Of a DNA stretch of 64,000 bases, positions 56,265 through 64,000 are shown one piece after another; position 1 is the first letter of the stretch, and every line of letters starts with the position of its first letter. The translations under genes and the position numbers were made by a program. The notes beneath the pieces are model-generated. The model was given only the letters and a program-made list of their open reading frames with translations, did not search any database and was not told the origin of the DNA. This stretch comes from Arthrobacter sp. Soil764 (lineage in GTDB: Bacteria; Actinomycetota; Actinomycetes; Actinomycetales; Micrococcaceae), in NCBI RefSeq assembly GCF_001428075.1, contig NZ_LMSI01000019.1:186895-250894 (forward strand), given 5' to 3'.

Positions 56265-57896
56265 TTAGCTTTCGGTGGTGGACGCGCGGGTGGACAAGGC
56301 AGCGGCAATGTCCTGCAGCTGCGCCACGCCGGCGGCACGGTCGGTGAGGTGGAGGCGCAGCACGGGACGGCCGTGCCCGGCCAGGACCTGGGCGTCTCCT
56401 GCAGCCTGCGCGGCGATGAGTTCGCCGAAGCTGAAGGGCCGGTCCGGGATCCCCAGGTCCTCGGCGGGCGTCGCCGTAACCTGGAGGAAGACGCCAATGG
56501 CAGGTCCGCCCTTGTGGAACTGGCCGGTGGAGTGCAGGAAGCGCGGGCCCCAGCCGAACGTCACCGGGCGGCCGGTGGCGGCGGCCAGTTCGTCCCGGAT
56601 ACCCTCCAGGTTGGCGAAGGCCAACCGGTCAAAGTACGCCTGGACGCTCAGGTAGCTGTCCGCGGCCAGGGTCCCCAGCAGGGCCTTGACGGCGCCCTCT
56701 GCGGTGGCAGCGTTTCCGAGCCAGTCCCCGCCACGCACCTCAATGGCGCCATCGACGAACGCTGCAGGCGTAGGCTCCGGCTGGGCGTCCAGGAGTCCGC
56801 GCGCGGCCACTTTTGCGGCCTCGACGTCAGGCTGGTCGAAGGGGTTGATGCCCAGGAGCCTGCCGGCAACGGCCGTGGCGAATTCCCAGACCATCATCTG
56901 GGTGGCAAGGCCGCCGGCAATGGCCACCTGGTTGTCGACGGGTTCGACGTCGGCATCCGCGGCCACGAGCCGCACCACCAGGACGTCAGGGGCGCCGGAG
57001 GTTACCTCCGGGGCATCCGGACCCGCGACAACCGGCAGGATGCCGGTTTCCAGTTTGCCGGTGGATTCAGCGATGAGCTGTTCAGCCCAGTCGGCGAACC
57101 CAACAATGCCGGAGCCGTCCTCGGCAATGACGATCTTATTCCGCAAGGGGCTGGTTCCGCCCAGCGCGGCACCCAGGGCCAGTCCGATGTTTTCGGGGGC
57201 GTCATCGTTCAGGATTTCGGCAGCTTCCTCAGCCTCGTCCAGGAACGCCTGGATATCCACGCCGGCCAGGCCCGAAGGAACCAGGCCGAACGCGGTGAGC
57301 GCGGAGTACCGGCCACCGACGTTGGGGTCGGCGTTGAAGACAGCGCGGTAGCCCGCTTCCCGGGAGGCCATGTCCAGCGGGGAACCCGGATCCGTCACGA
57401 TGATGATCCGGCTCTTGGCGTCCAGGCCGGCCTCGGTGAAGGCCTGCTCGAAAATCCGTCGCTGCGAGTCGGTTTCCAGCGTGGAGCCGGACTTGGACGA
57501 GACAACGATCGCGGTCTGCTCCAGCCGGTCAGCCAGGGCAGCCCGGACCTGGTCCGGGTCCGTGCTGTCCAGCACTGTCAGCTCGACGCCGGCGGTACCT
57601 GCGATAACCTCTGGGGCCAGCGAAGATCCGCCCATGCCGCAGAGCACAATCCTGCTGACGCCCTCGGCGCGCAGGGCGTCGCGGAGTTCCAGGATGTCCT
57701 TGACCAAAGGCTGCGAGACTGTTGCCGCCTCCACCCAGCCGAGGCGGATTGCTGACTCGGACTCGGCGTCGGGACCCCACAGGGTGTGGTCCTTGGCGAA
57801 GATCCGGGTGGCGACCCGGTCCTCCACGAGGGCGGGAAGGTGCTGGTCAAGCGCCTGCTGGGCAGCGCCGGTGGCGTCGAAGCTGAGAGTGCTCAT
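56265..57896 (-). CDS. pgi: glucose-6-phosphate isomerase
   Basis: 543 aa. The sugar-isomerase fold shows VLCGMGGSSLAPEVIAGTAG, AIVVSSKSGSTLETDSQRRI, IIVTDPGSPLDMA and the C-terminal FLHSTGQFHKGGPAIGVF. Its size and motifs match the actinobacterial tal-adjacent PGI. Five bases after the tal stop, so the two are coupled. Interconverts G6P and F6P at the branch between glycolysis and the pentose phosphate pathway. Confidence 0.93.
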   Translation of the reverse strand: MSTLSFDATGAAQQALDQHLPALVEDRVATRIFAKDHTLWGPDAESESAIRLGWVEAATVSQPLVKDILELRDALRAEGVSRIVLCGMGGSSLAPEVIAGTAGVELTVLDSTDPDQVRAALADRLEQTAIVVSSKSGSTLETDSQRRIFEQAFTEAGLDAKSRIIIVTDPGSPLDMASREAGYRAVFNADPNVGGRYSALTAFGLVPSGLAGVDIQAFLDEAEEAAEILNDDAPENIGLALGAALGGTSPLRNKIVIAEDGSGIVGFADWAEQLIAESTGKLETGILPVVAGPDAPEVTSGAPDVLVVRLVAADADVEPVDNQVAIAGGLATQMMVWEFATAVAGRLLGINPFDQPDVEAAKVAARGLLDAQPEPTPAAFVDGAIEVRGGDWLGNAATAEGAVKALLGTLAADSYLSVQAYFDRLAFANLEGIRDELAAATGRPVTFGWGPRFLHSTGQFHKGGPAIGVFLQVTATPAEDLGIPDRPFSFGELIAAQAAGDAQVLAGHGRPVLRLHLTDRAAGVAQLQDIAAALSTRASTTES

Positions 57897-57901
57897 AGGT
57901 G

Positions 57902-59017
57902 TTAGGAAGCCTTCCGTGCAGAGGCGAGGGCGCCTTCGACGTCCGCCAGCAGTTCCTTCCAGCTGGCCACGAACTTGTCCAGGCCTTCCGTTTCAAGGAG
58001 TGCTACGACGTCGTTGTAGGAGATCCCCAGCTTTTCCAGGGCGTCGAGGGTGGCGTTTGCTTCGTCATAGGTGCCGGTGACGGTGTCCCCGGTAACCACA
58101 CCGTGGTCGAAGGTGGCGTCCAGGGTCTTTTCGGGCATGGTGTTCACCACGCCGGGGGCAACGAGCTCGGTGACGTAGAGGGTGTCCGGGTAGGCCGGGT
58201 CCTTCACGCCGGTGGAAGCCCACAGGGGACGCTGGGGGAGTGCGCCTGCGTCAGCGAGCAGGGCCCAGCGCTCGGTGGCGAAGAGCTCTTCGTAGACCTG
58301 GTAGGCCAGGCGGGCGTTGGCCAGGCCGGCCTTGCCCTTGAGGGCCTTGGCCTCGTCGGTGCCGATCTTGTCCAGGCGCTTGTCGATTTCCGTGTCCACG
58401 CGGGAGACGAAGAACGATGCCACGGAGTGGATCTTCGAGAGGTCGTGGCCGTTTTCCCTGGCCTGCTCCAGGCCGGACTGGAAGGCGTTGATGACGGCGC
58501 GGTAGCGCTCCAGGGAGAAGATGAGGGTCACGTTGACGCTGATGCCCTCGGCGAGGGTTGCCGTGATGGCCTCAAGGCCCTCGATGGTTGCCGGGATCTT
58601 GATGTGGACATTGTCCTTGTTCACGCGCTGCGAGAGGTGCTTGGCCTCCGCGATGGTTCCTGCGGTGTCCCAGGCAAGGCGTGGGTCGACCTCAATGGAG
58701 ACGCGGCCGTCAACGCCCCTGGTGGCGGCAGCCACGGGTGCGAAGAGGTCGCAGGCGTCGGCGACGTCCGTGGTGGTGATCTCGAAGATCGTGTCCTCCA
58801 CGCTGGCGCCTTCGGCTGCCTTGGCGGCGATGATGTTGTCGTAGTCAGTGCCGGAGGTGATGGCAGCATGGAAGATGGACGGGTTGGTGGTCACACCAAC
58901 CACGTTCTTCTCTTCGATGAGCTTGCGCAGGGTGCCGGTCTGCAGGCGTCCGCGGGAAAGGTCGTCGAGCCAGATGGAGACTCCGGCGTCGGAGAGCTGC
59001 TGGGTGGGAGTAGTCAT
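57902..59017 (-). CDS. tal: transaldolase
   Basis: 371 aa, the long actinobacterial class. [19 protein letters not shown] and [15 protein letters not shown] are the N-terminal blocks; the Schiff-base Lys is in [33 protein letters not shown] is conserved. AGGAGA lies 8 bases before the ATG. Between tkt and pgi in one operon. Confidence 0.96.
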   Translation of the reverse strand: MTTPTQQLSDAGVSIWLDDLSRGRLQTGTLRKLIEEKNVVGVTTNPSIFHAAITSGTDYDNIIAAKAAEGASVEDTIFEITTTDVADACDLFAPVAAATRGVDGRVSIEVDPRLAWDTAGTIAEAKHLSQRVNKDNVHIKIPATIEGLEAITATLAEGISVNVTLIFSLERYRAVINAFQSGLEQARENGHDLSKIHSVASFFVSRVDTEIDKRLDKIGTDEAKALKGKAGLANARLAYQVYEELFATERWALLADAGALPQRPLWASTGVKDPAYPDTLYVTELVAPGVVNTMPEKTLDATFDHGVVTGDTVTGTYDEANATLDALEKLGISYNDVVALLETEGLDKFVASWKELLADVEGALASARKAS

Positions 59018-59044
59018 TTTTCGTATCTCCTAAAAGATGAGGTT

Positions 59045-61171
59045 TCAGGCCTGGAGGCTGGAGAGGGAGTCCTTGGCTGCGGCAGCCACTGCTTCTGCCG
59101 TGATGCCGAACTCCTGGAAGAGGCGCTTGTAGTCCGCGGAAGCGCCGTAGTGCTCAAGGCTGACGGAACGGCCGGCGTCGCCGACGAATTCGCGCCAGCC
59201 CAGGGCCAGTCCTGCTTCCACCGAGACGCGTGCCTTGACGGCGGCGGGCAGAACGGACTCGCGGTAGGCGGCGTCCTGTTTCTTGAACCATTCGACACAC
59301 GGCATGGAGACGACGCGGGCTGCGATGCCTTCGCCCTGGAGGGCTTCGCGGGCCTGGACGGCCAGCTGGACCTCGGAACCGGTGGCAATGAGGATCACGT
59401 CGGCCGGCACCGTGGCGCCGTCCTTTGATGCCTCAGCCAGGACGTAACCGCCCTTTGCCACACCTGCCGTGGAAGCGAAGGTGTCACCGTCGGCGTCGCC
59501 CGCGCCCCGTTCCCAGGTGGGGATGTTCTGGCGGGTCAGGACGATGCCTGCCGGGTTGGCGTGGTTTTCCAGCATGGTCTTCCAGGCCGCCGCCACTTCG
59601 TTGGCGTCGCCGGGACGGACCACGTCCAGGCCCACGATGGCGCGCAGCGAGGCGAGCTGCTCCACCGGCTGGTGGGTGGGGCCGTCCTCGCCCAGACCGA
59701 TGGAGTCGTGGGTCCATACGTACAGCGACGGCACACCCATGAGGGCACCCAGGCGGATGGCCGGACGCTGGTAGTCGCTGAAGATCAGGAAGGTTCCGGA
59801 GAACGCACGGGTGTTGCCCGCAAGGCTGATGCCGTTCACGATCGACGCCGCGGCGTGCTCGCGGATGCCGAAGTGCAGCACGCGGCCGTAGGGGTTGCCG
59901 GACCAGGCGCCGGTCTGCTTGGAGGCCGGCACGAAGGACGGGGAGCCTTCAATGGTGGTGTTGTTGGACTCAGCAAGGTCGGCGGAGCCGCCCCAGAGTT
60001 CGGGCATGACCGGGCCCAGGGCGTTGAGGACCTTGCCCGATGCTGCGCGGGTGGAAACGTCCTTGCCGGCCGGGAAGACCGGGAGGGCTGCGTCGATCCC
60101 CTCCGGAAGTTCCTGCGCTTCGATGCGCTGCAGGAGTGCTGCGCCTTCCGGGTTGGCTGCCTGCCAGGCGTTGAAGGTCTCTTCCCATTCCTTGCGCTCG
60201 GACGCGCCGCGCTCCACCACCTGGCGGGCGTGGTCAAGGACTTCCTGGTCCACCTGGAAGGACTTGGCGGGGTCGAAGCCCAGGACCTCCTTCAATGCGG
60301 CCACCTCGTCGGCACCGAGGGCGGATCCGTGGATCTTGCCGGTGTTCTGCTTCTTGGGTGCGGGGTAACCGATGATGGTGCGCAGTGAAATGATGGACGG
60401 CTTGGAGGTTTCGGCCTTGGCGGCGAGCAGGGCGCTGTAGAGCTCCTGGACGTCTTCCTTGTATTCGCCGGTCCGGGTCCAGTCCACCCGCTGCGTGTGC
60501 CAGCCGTACGCTTCGTAACGCTTCAGGACGTCCTCGGTGAAGGCGATGTCGGTGTCGTCCTCAATGGAGATGTGGTTCTCGTCGTAGATGACCACGAGGT
60601 TGCCGAGTTCCTGGTGGCCGGCCAGCGAGGAAGCCTCGGCCGTCACGCCTTCCTGGAGGTCGCCGTCGGAAGCAATGACCCAGATGGTGTGGTCGAACGG
60701 TGATTCGCCGGCGGGGGCGTCGGCGTCGAACAGGCCGCGCTGGCGGCGCTGGGAGTAAGCGAAGCCCACGGAGGATGCAAGGCCCTGGCCCAGCGGGCCG
60801 GTGGTGATCTCAACGCCGGCGGTGTGCTTGTACTCGGGGTGCCCCGGGGTCAGCGAACCCCAGGTGCGGAGCGCTTCCAGGTCCTTCAGCTCCAGGCCGT
60901 AGCCGGAGAGGAACAGCTGGATGTAAAGGGTGAGCGAGGTGTGGCCGGGGGACAGCACGAAACGGTCGCGGCCCAGCCACTGCGGATCGCGCGGGTCATG
61001 GCGCATCAGCTTCTGGAAAAGCAGGTACGCGGCCGGCGCAAGGCTCATGGCGGTTCCGGGGTGGCCGTTGCCCACCTTCTCCACGGCGTCGGCGGCCAGG
61101 ACGCGGATGGTATCCACGGCACGCTGGTCCAAGCTGGTCCATGACAGTTCTTGCTCTTCCAAATGTGGCAC
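59045..61171 (-). CDS. tkt: transketolase
   Basis: 708 aa from GTG 61171 (MPHLEEQELSWTSLDQ, the usual Arthrobacter N-terminus); the frame stays open about 50 codons further upstream but that part is the structured leader. VGNGHPGTAMSLAPAAYLLF, the ThDP motif ASDGDLQEGVTAEASSLAG...NLVVIYDENHI and the C-terminal GIREHAAASIVNGISL are present. First gene of the pentose phosphate operon. A purine-rich GAGAGGGG lies 12-20 bases before the start. Confidence 0.94.
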   Translation of the reverse strand: MPHLEEQELSWTSLDQRAVDTIRVLAADAVEKVGNGHPGTAMSLAPAAYLLFQKLMRHDPRDPQWLGRDRFVLSPGHTSLTLYIQLFLSGYGLELKDLEALRTWGSLTPGHPEYKHTAGVEITTGPLGQGLASSVGFAYSQRRQRGLFDADAPAGESPFDHTIWVIASDGDLQEGVTAEASSLAGHQELGNLVVIYDENHISIEDDTDIAFTEDVLKRYEAYGWHTQRVDWTRTGEYKEDVQELYSALLAAKAETSKPSIISLRTIIGYPAPKKQNTGKIHGSALGADEVAALKEVLGFDPAKSFQVDQEVLDHARQVVERGASERKEWEETFNAWQAANPEGAALLQRIEAQELPEGIDAALPVFPAGKDVSTRAASGKVLNALGPVMPELWGGSADLAESNNTTIEGSPSFVPASKQTGAWSGNPYGRVLHFGIREHAAASIVNGISLAGNTRAFSGTFLIFSDYQRPAIRLGALMGVPSLYVWTHDSIGLGEDGPTHQPVEQLASLRAIVGLDVVRPGDANEVAAAWKTMLENHANPAGIVLTRQNIPTWERGAGDADGDTFASTAGVAKGGYVLAEASKDGATVPADVILIATGSEVQLAVQAREALQGEGIAARVVSMPCVEWFKKQDAAYRESVLPAAVKARVSVEAGLALGWREFVGDAGRSVSLEHYGASADYKRLFQEFGITAEAVAAAAKDSLSSLQA

Positions 61172-61693
61172 GAAAACCGGGCCCCTCTCTGTGCTGATGG
61201 CGGCGGTACACCGGCTCCGTTTAAGGGCGCACTGCGTGGCGCCCGCTGCGGTGTGTACCAGCCGTTCACCATCGAAACGTTGATCCTTGCATTCAGTCAC
61301 GGACAGCAGCGGGAATGCGTTTTCCACCGCTTTCTTGCTGCGTGCTGATCTGGTGACAGCTTAGCCCGTATCCATTCTCCGGGCGGGCCAAATCTCACGT
61401 TTTGGACGCAATTTCCCCTTTTGTGAATCAGCATTCCGACCGGTTGAGTTAATCTGCTCGAATGGGCCCGTGAGCAATCAATTGCGCATATGGAAGGGCC
61501 GGGACAGGGCCTGCGGCGCGGTATGATATTCGAAGGCCAACGCCGGATGGGCATCGCTATCGCCGCCCGGGGTTTCCCGACTGTTGCACGCTCTTGGAGC
61601 ATTTCCTCCCTTTGTGCCGTGCCCGGGTCCGGGCCGCACGACCGGAGCTGCATTGCCAGCCTCAACTGCCACACAGAACGGGTGACTGCCACC
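61172..61693. other. divergent tkt/ctaB intergenic region
   Basis: This 522-bp stretch has no gene I can support. On the tkt side it holds a two-stem element at 61205-61259. On the ctaB side TATGAT (61522-61527) is a candidate -10 with a leader of about 160 nt that contains a GCCCGG/CCGGGC hairpin at 61621-61634. Leader-like rather than coding composition. Confidence 0.6.
61205..61259 (-). promoter_or_regulatory. two-stem element in the tkt leader
   Basis: Outer arms GGTACAC (61205-61211) and GTGTACC (61253-61259) enclose an inner perfect stem GGGCGC (61225-61230)/GCGCCC (61239-61244). It lies 34-88 bases upstream of the tkt GTG in the transcript. No known riboswitch class recognised. Confidence 0.5.
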
Positions 61694-62641
61694 GTGAGCA
61701 CTACAGATACGCCGCTGAACGCATCCCGGGCCTCCGGCGCCGGGTTTGCCCGTAAGGCCAAGGCGTATCTCGCCCTCACCAAGCCGCGCGTGATCGAACT
61801 GCTCCTGGTCAGCACCCTGCCCACCATGATCTATGCCGAACGGGGCTTCCCGTCCATCGGGCTGATCCTGGCCACGCTGGTTGGGGGCGCCTTCGCCGCC
61901 GGCAGCGCCGGCGCGTTCAACTGCTACATCGACCGCGACATCGACAAGCTGATGCACCGTACGGAAAACCGGCCCCTGGTCACGGGCGAAGTCACCCCGC
62001 GCGAGGCCCTCGTCTTCTCCTGGCTGCTGGGCGCGGCCGCGATCGTGATCCTGTGGTTCGGTGCCAACCCCCTCTCGGCCTGGCTCGGGCTGGCCGCCAT
62101 CTTCTTCTACGTTGTCATCTACACCATGATCCTCAAGCGGCGCACGGCCCAGAACATCGTCTGGGGCGGTGCCGCCGGCTGCTTCCCGGTACTGATTGCC
62201 TGGGCTGCCGTCACCAACTCCGTCGAGTGGCCGGCGGTGATCCTGTTCATGGTGATCTTCCTGTGGACGCCGCCGCACTACTGGCCCCTGTCCATGCGCT
62301 ACGGCGAGGACTACCGGAACGCCAACGTCCCCATGCTTGGTGCCATCGCTGGCGCCAAAGTGGTGTCCGTCCAGGTGGTCCTGTACGCCTGGGCAATGGT
62401 GGCCTGCTCGCTGCTGATGATCCCGGCGGGAGGGGCCGGTTGGGTCTACACCGTCACGGCAGTCATTGCAGGCGCATGGTTCCTCTACGAATCACACGCT
62501 CTCTACGCCCGCGCCCAGCGCGAGGACGTCCAGGACAAGCGCGCCATGAAGGTCTTCCACGGATCCATCAGCTACCTGACCCTGCTGTTCATCGCACTGG
62601 CGGTGGACCCCTTCGTCGGGAATGCAGTCATCGCCGGGTAG
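61694..62641 (+). CDS. ctaB: protoheme IX farnesyltransferase (heme O synthase)
   Basis: 315 aa from GTG 61694; a GTG at 61682 is also possible. UbiA-family polyprenyltransferase with about nine helices. The two Asp-rich motifs are [22 protein letters not shown] (N-x-x-x-D-x-x-x-D) and [12 protein letters not shown]. It attaches a farnesyl group to heme b for the cytochrome oxidase. Divergent from tkt, as in many actinobacteria. Confidence 0.94.
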   Translation: MSTTDTPLNASRASGAGFARKAKAYLALTKPRVIELLLVSTLPTMIYAERGFPSIGLILATLVGGAFAAGSAGAFNCYIDRDIDKLMHRTENRPLVTGEVTPREALVFSWLLGAAAIVILWFGANPLSAWLGLAAIFFYVVIYTMILKRRTAQNIVWGGAAGCFPVLIAWAAVTNSVEWPAVILFMVIFLWTPPHYWPLSMRYGEDYRNANVPMLGAIAGAKVVSVQVVLYAWAMVACSLLMIPAGGAGWVYTVTAVIAGAWFLYESHALYARAQREDVQDKRAMKVFHGSISYLTLLFIALAVDPFVGNAVIAG

Positions 62642-62656
62642 GCCCAGGCAACAGCC

Positions 62657-62690
62657 ATGGCGGCTCCCACCTGATGGTGGGGGCCGCCAT
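62657..62690 (+). terminator. terminator after ctaB
   Basis: A 15-bp stem (62657-62671 / 62676-62690) with one T-G wobble and loop TGAT, followed by CTGCTTT, 15 bp after the stop. Confidence 0.85.
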
Positions 62691-62829
62691 CTGCTTTAAC
62701 AACCTGTGTCATAACCGAGGGAGGCTGGACGGGTATGACTTTTCTGTCATATCCGTCACGTTAACTGTCATCAAGAATGACAAGCTGCTTACGGTGGAGC
62801 GGACCCTTCCCTCGACCAAAGGAAAATCC

Positions 62830-64000
62830 ATGGAAGCCCGTCCCTCCACGGTCCCGGCCCCCAGCCACAGCCCGCCGGGTAAAAACCGCTTCAGATTTCC
62901 CCGCCCGTCCTTTGCTGCCCATCTCGGTGCCGACGTACCGGCATCCCTGGTGGTGTTCCTGGTGGCCCTCCCGCTCTCGCTCGGCATCGCAGCCGCGTCG
63001 GGAGCGCCCATCATGGCCGGGCTCATTGCCGCAGCCGTTGGCGGAATCGTGGCGGGAAGCCTTGGCGGCTCACCGCTGCAGGTAAGCGGACCCGCAGCGG
63101 GCCTTACCGTCGTCGTGGCCGGCCTGGTCCAGGAGTTTGGCTGGCAGGTGACCTGCGCGATCACCGCGGCCGCCGGCGTCGTGCAGCTCCTGCTGGGCAT
63201 CAGCCGCGTGGGCAGGGCCGCCCTGGCCGTTTCGCCGGTAGTGGTCAAGGCGATGCTCGCCGGCATCGGCGTCACGATCATCCTGCAGCAGCTCCACGTA
63301 CTCCTCGGATCAAAGCCGGCAGGCTCGGCCCTCGAGAACCTCGCCGCACTGCCGGCAGCCATCACCAACCTGGAACTGCACGCAGCCCTGCTGGGACTCG
63401 CCGTCGTGGCAATCCTTTTGTGCTGGAAGTTCCTGCCCGCCGCGGTCCGGCGGATTCCCGGCCCACTGGCCGCCGTCGCCGCAGGCACGGCACTGGCCGT
63501 GGCCTTTGCCCCCGGCGTCGAGCGCATCTCCCTGGACGGCTCGATCGTCGATGCGGTCGCCCTCCCGCAGCTTCCGGACAGCAACTGGCGCGCCTTCGCC
63601 TTCGCCATCCTGACCATGGCCCTGATCGCCAGCATCGAGTCGCTTCTCTCCGCCGTTGCCGTGGACAAGATGCAAACCGGTCCCCGGACCAACCTCAACA
63701 GGGAGCTCATCGGCCAGGGCACGGCCAACATCGTTTCCGGGTCCCTCGGCGGGCTGCCCGTAACGGGCGTCATTGTCCGCAGCGCCACAAATGTTGAGGC
63801 GGGTGCGGCCACTCGCGCATCTGCAGTTCTGCACGGTGTGTGGGTCCTGGCCTTCTCTGCCCTCTTTGCCGGCCTGATCCAGCTGATCCCGCTGGCCGTC
63901 CTGGCCGGCCTGCTGGTGGTAATCGGCGCGCGCCTGATCAAGGTGGCCGATATCAGGACCAGCCTGCGGACCGGTGACCTCCCCATTTACGCTGTGACCC
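62830..64000 (+). CDS. SulP-family anion transporter (3' end outside window)
   Basis: About 390 codons are visible from ATG 62830, with AAAGGA 6-7 bases upstream. A short basic N-terminus leads into DVPASLVVFLVALPLSLGIA and SGAPIMAGLIAAAVGGIVAG, SLGGSPLQVSGPAAGLTVVV, then AILTMALIASIESLLSAVAVD and GQGTANIVSGSLGGLPVTGV. These are the SulP permease blocks (sulfate/bicarbonate type). Relatives with this start often end in a STAS or carbonic anhydrase domain; that part is not in the window. Confidence 0.9.
   Translation, partial: MEARPSTVPAPSHSPPGKNRFRFPRPSFAAHLGADVPASLVVFLVALPLSLGIAAASGAPIMAGLIAAAVGGIVAGSLGGSPLQVSGPAAGLTVVVAGLVQEFGWQVTCAITAAAGVVQLLLGISRVGRAALAVSPVVVKAMLAGIGVTIILQQLHVLLGSKPAGSALENLAALPAAITNLELHAALLGLAVVAILLCWKFLPAAVRRIPGPLAAVAAGTALAVAFAPGVERISLDGSIVDAVALPQLPDSNWRAFAFAILTMALIASIESLLSAVAVDKMQTGPRTNLNRELIGQGTANIVSGSLGGLPVTGVIVRSATNVEAGAATRASAVLHGVWVLAFSALFAGLIQLIPLAVLAGLLVVIGARLIKVADIRTSLRTGDLPIYAVT

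Noticed and set aside
55311-59428. Two very long plus-strand open frames across zwf, pgi and tal
   Set aside because: They are antisense to genes whose active-site motifs are all intact; long shadow frames are common at this GC content.

Overview
The window is high-GC actinobacterial chromosome, most like Arthrobacter/Pseudarthrobacter (Micrococcaceae). Marker genes that point there are RbpA, the rapZ-yvcK-whiA block, OpcA beside zwf, an Eis-like acetyltransferase, a CoaE-GrpB fusion, a mycobacterial-type stand-alone LigD polymerase and a DUF3516-type helicase. GTG starts are frequent. I see no rRNA, tRNA, insertion sequence, prophage or CRISPR array, so this is mostly core genome with small accessory patches.

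Layout. 1-13.6 kb: mixed small transcription units: a BNR_4-type protein cut by the left edge, a PolA-like 5'-3' exonuclease, a flavin reductase, a CBS-domain remnant, two small membrane proteins behind a twin repeat, HrpB helicase, a 48-aa orphan, a frameshifted alpha/beta hydrolase, LigD-type polymerase, a YrdC/Sua5 protein, VOC, HAD, the phosphate transporter Pit and a DHFR-like protein. 13.6-24.8 kb: thioesterase, polA, Eis-like GNAT, rpsA with a long leader, YigZ, coaE-grpB and uvrB. 24.9-38.5 kb: an orphan sugar-binding lipoprotein with LacI-type operators, terC under a yybP-ykoY manganese riboswitch, an MFS exporter, a helicase-GNAT-peptidase unit, Tam methyltransferase and an ABC-ABC-GntR operon. 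38.5-48 kb: uvrA behind a LexA box, a HAD phosphatase, an acyltransferase, uvrC, then rapZ-yvcK-whiA. 48-61.2 kb: sodA, gap-pgk-tpiA-secG-rbpA on the plus strand, running head-on into tkt-tal-pgi-zwf-opcA-pgl on the minus strand. 61.7-64 kb: ctaB, divergent from tkt, and a SulP transporter cut by the right edge.

How the genes work together. The 48-61 kb block places lower glycolysis and the whole pentose phosphate route in two convergent operons, next to the RapZ/YvcK/WhiA regulators, which are linked to carbon flux in other Gram-positives. All three uvr genes lie within about 22 kb but on separate promoters, and only uvrA has a recognisable SOS box. Many genes have a TANNNT-like -10 hexamer ending 6-7 bases before the start codon, which implies leaderless transcripts.

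The best leads for a second look are the ABC-ABC-GntR operon with its 15-bp palindrome, the twin 14-bp repeat before the small membrane-protein pair, the one-base frameshift in the hydrolase, the orphan binding protein with its own operators, and the structured leaders before tkt and inside pgk-tpiA. I did not find a clearly new multi-gene system.
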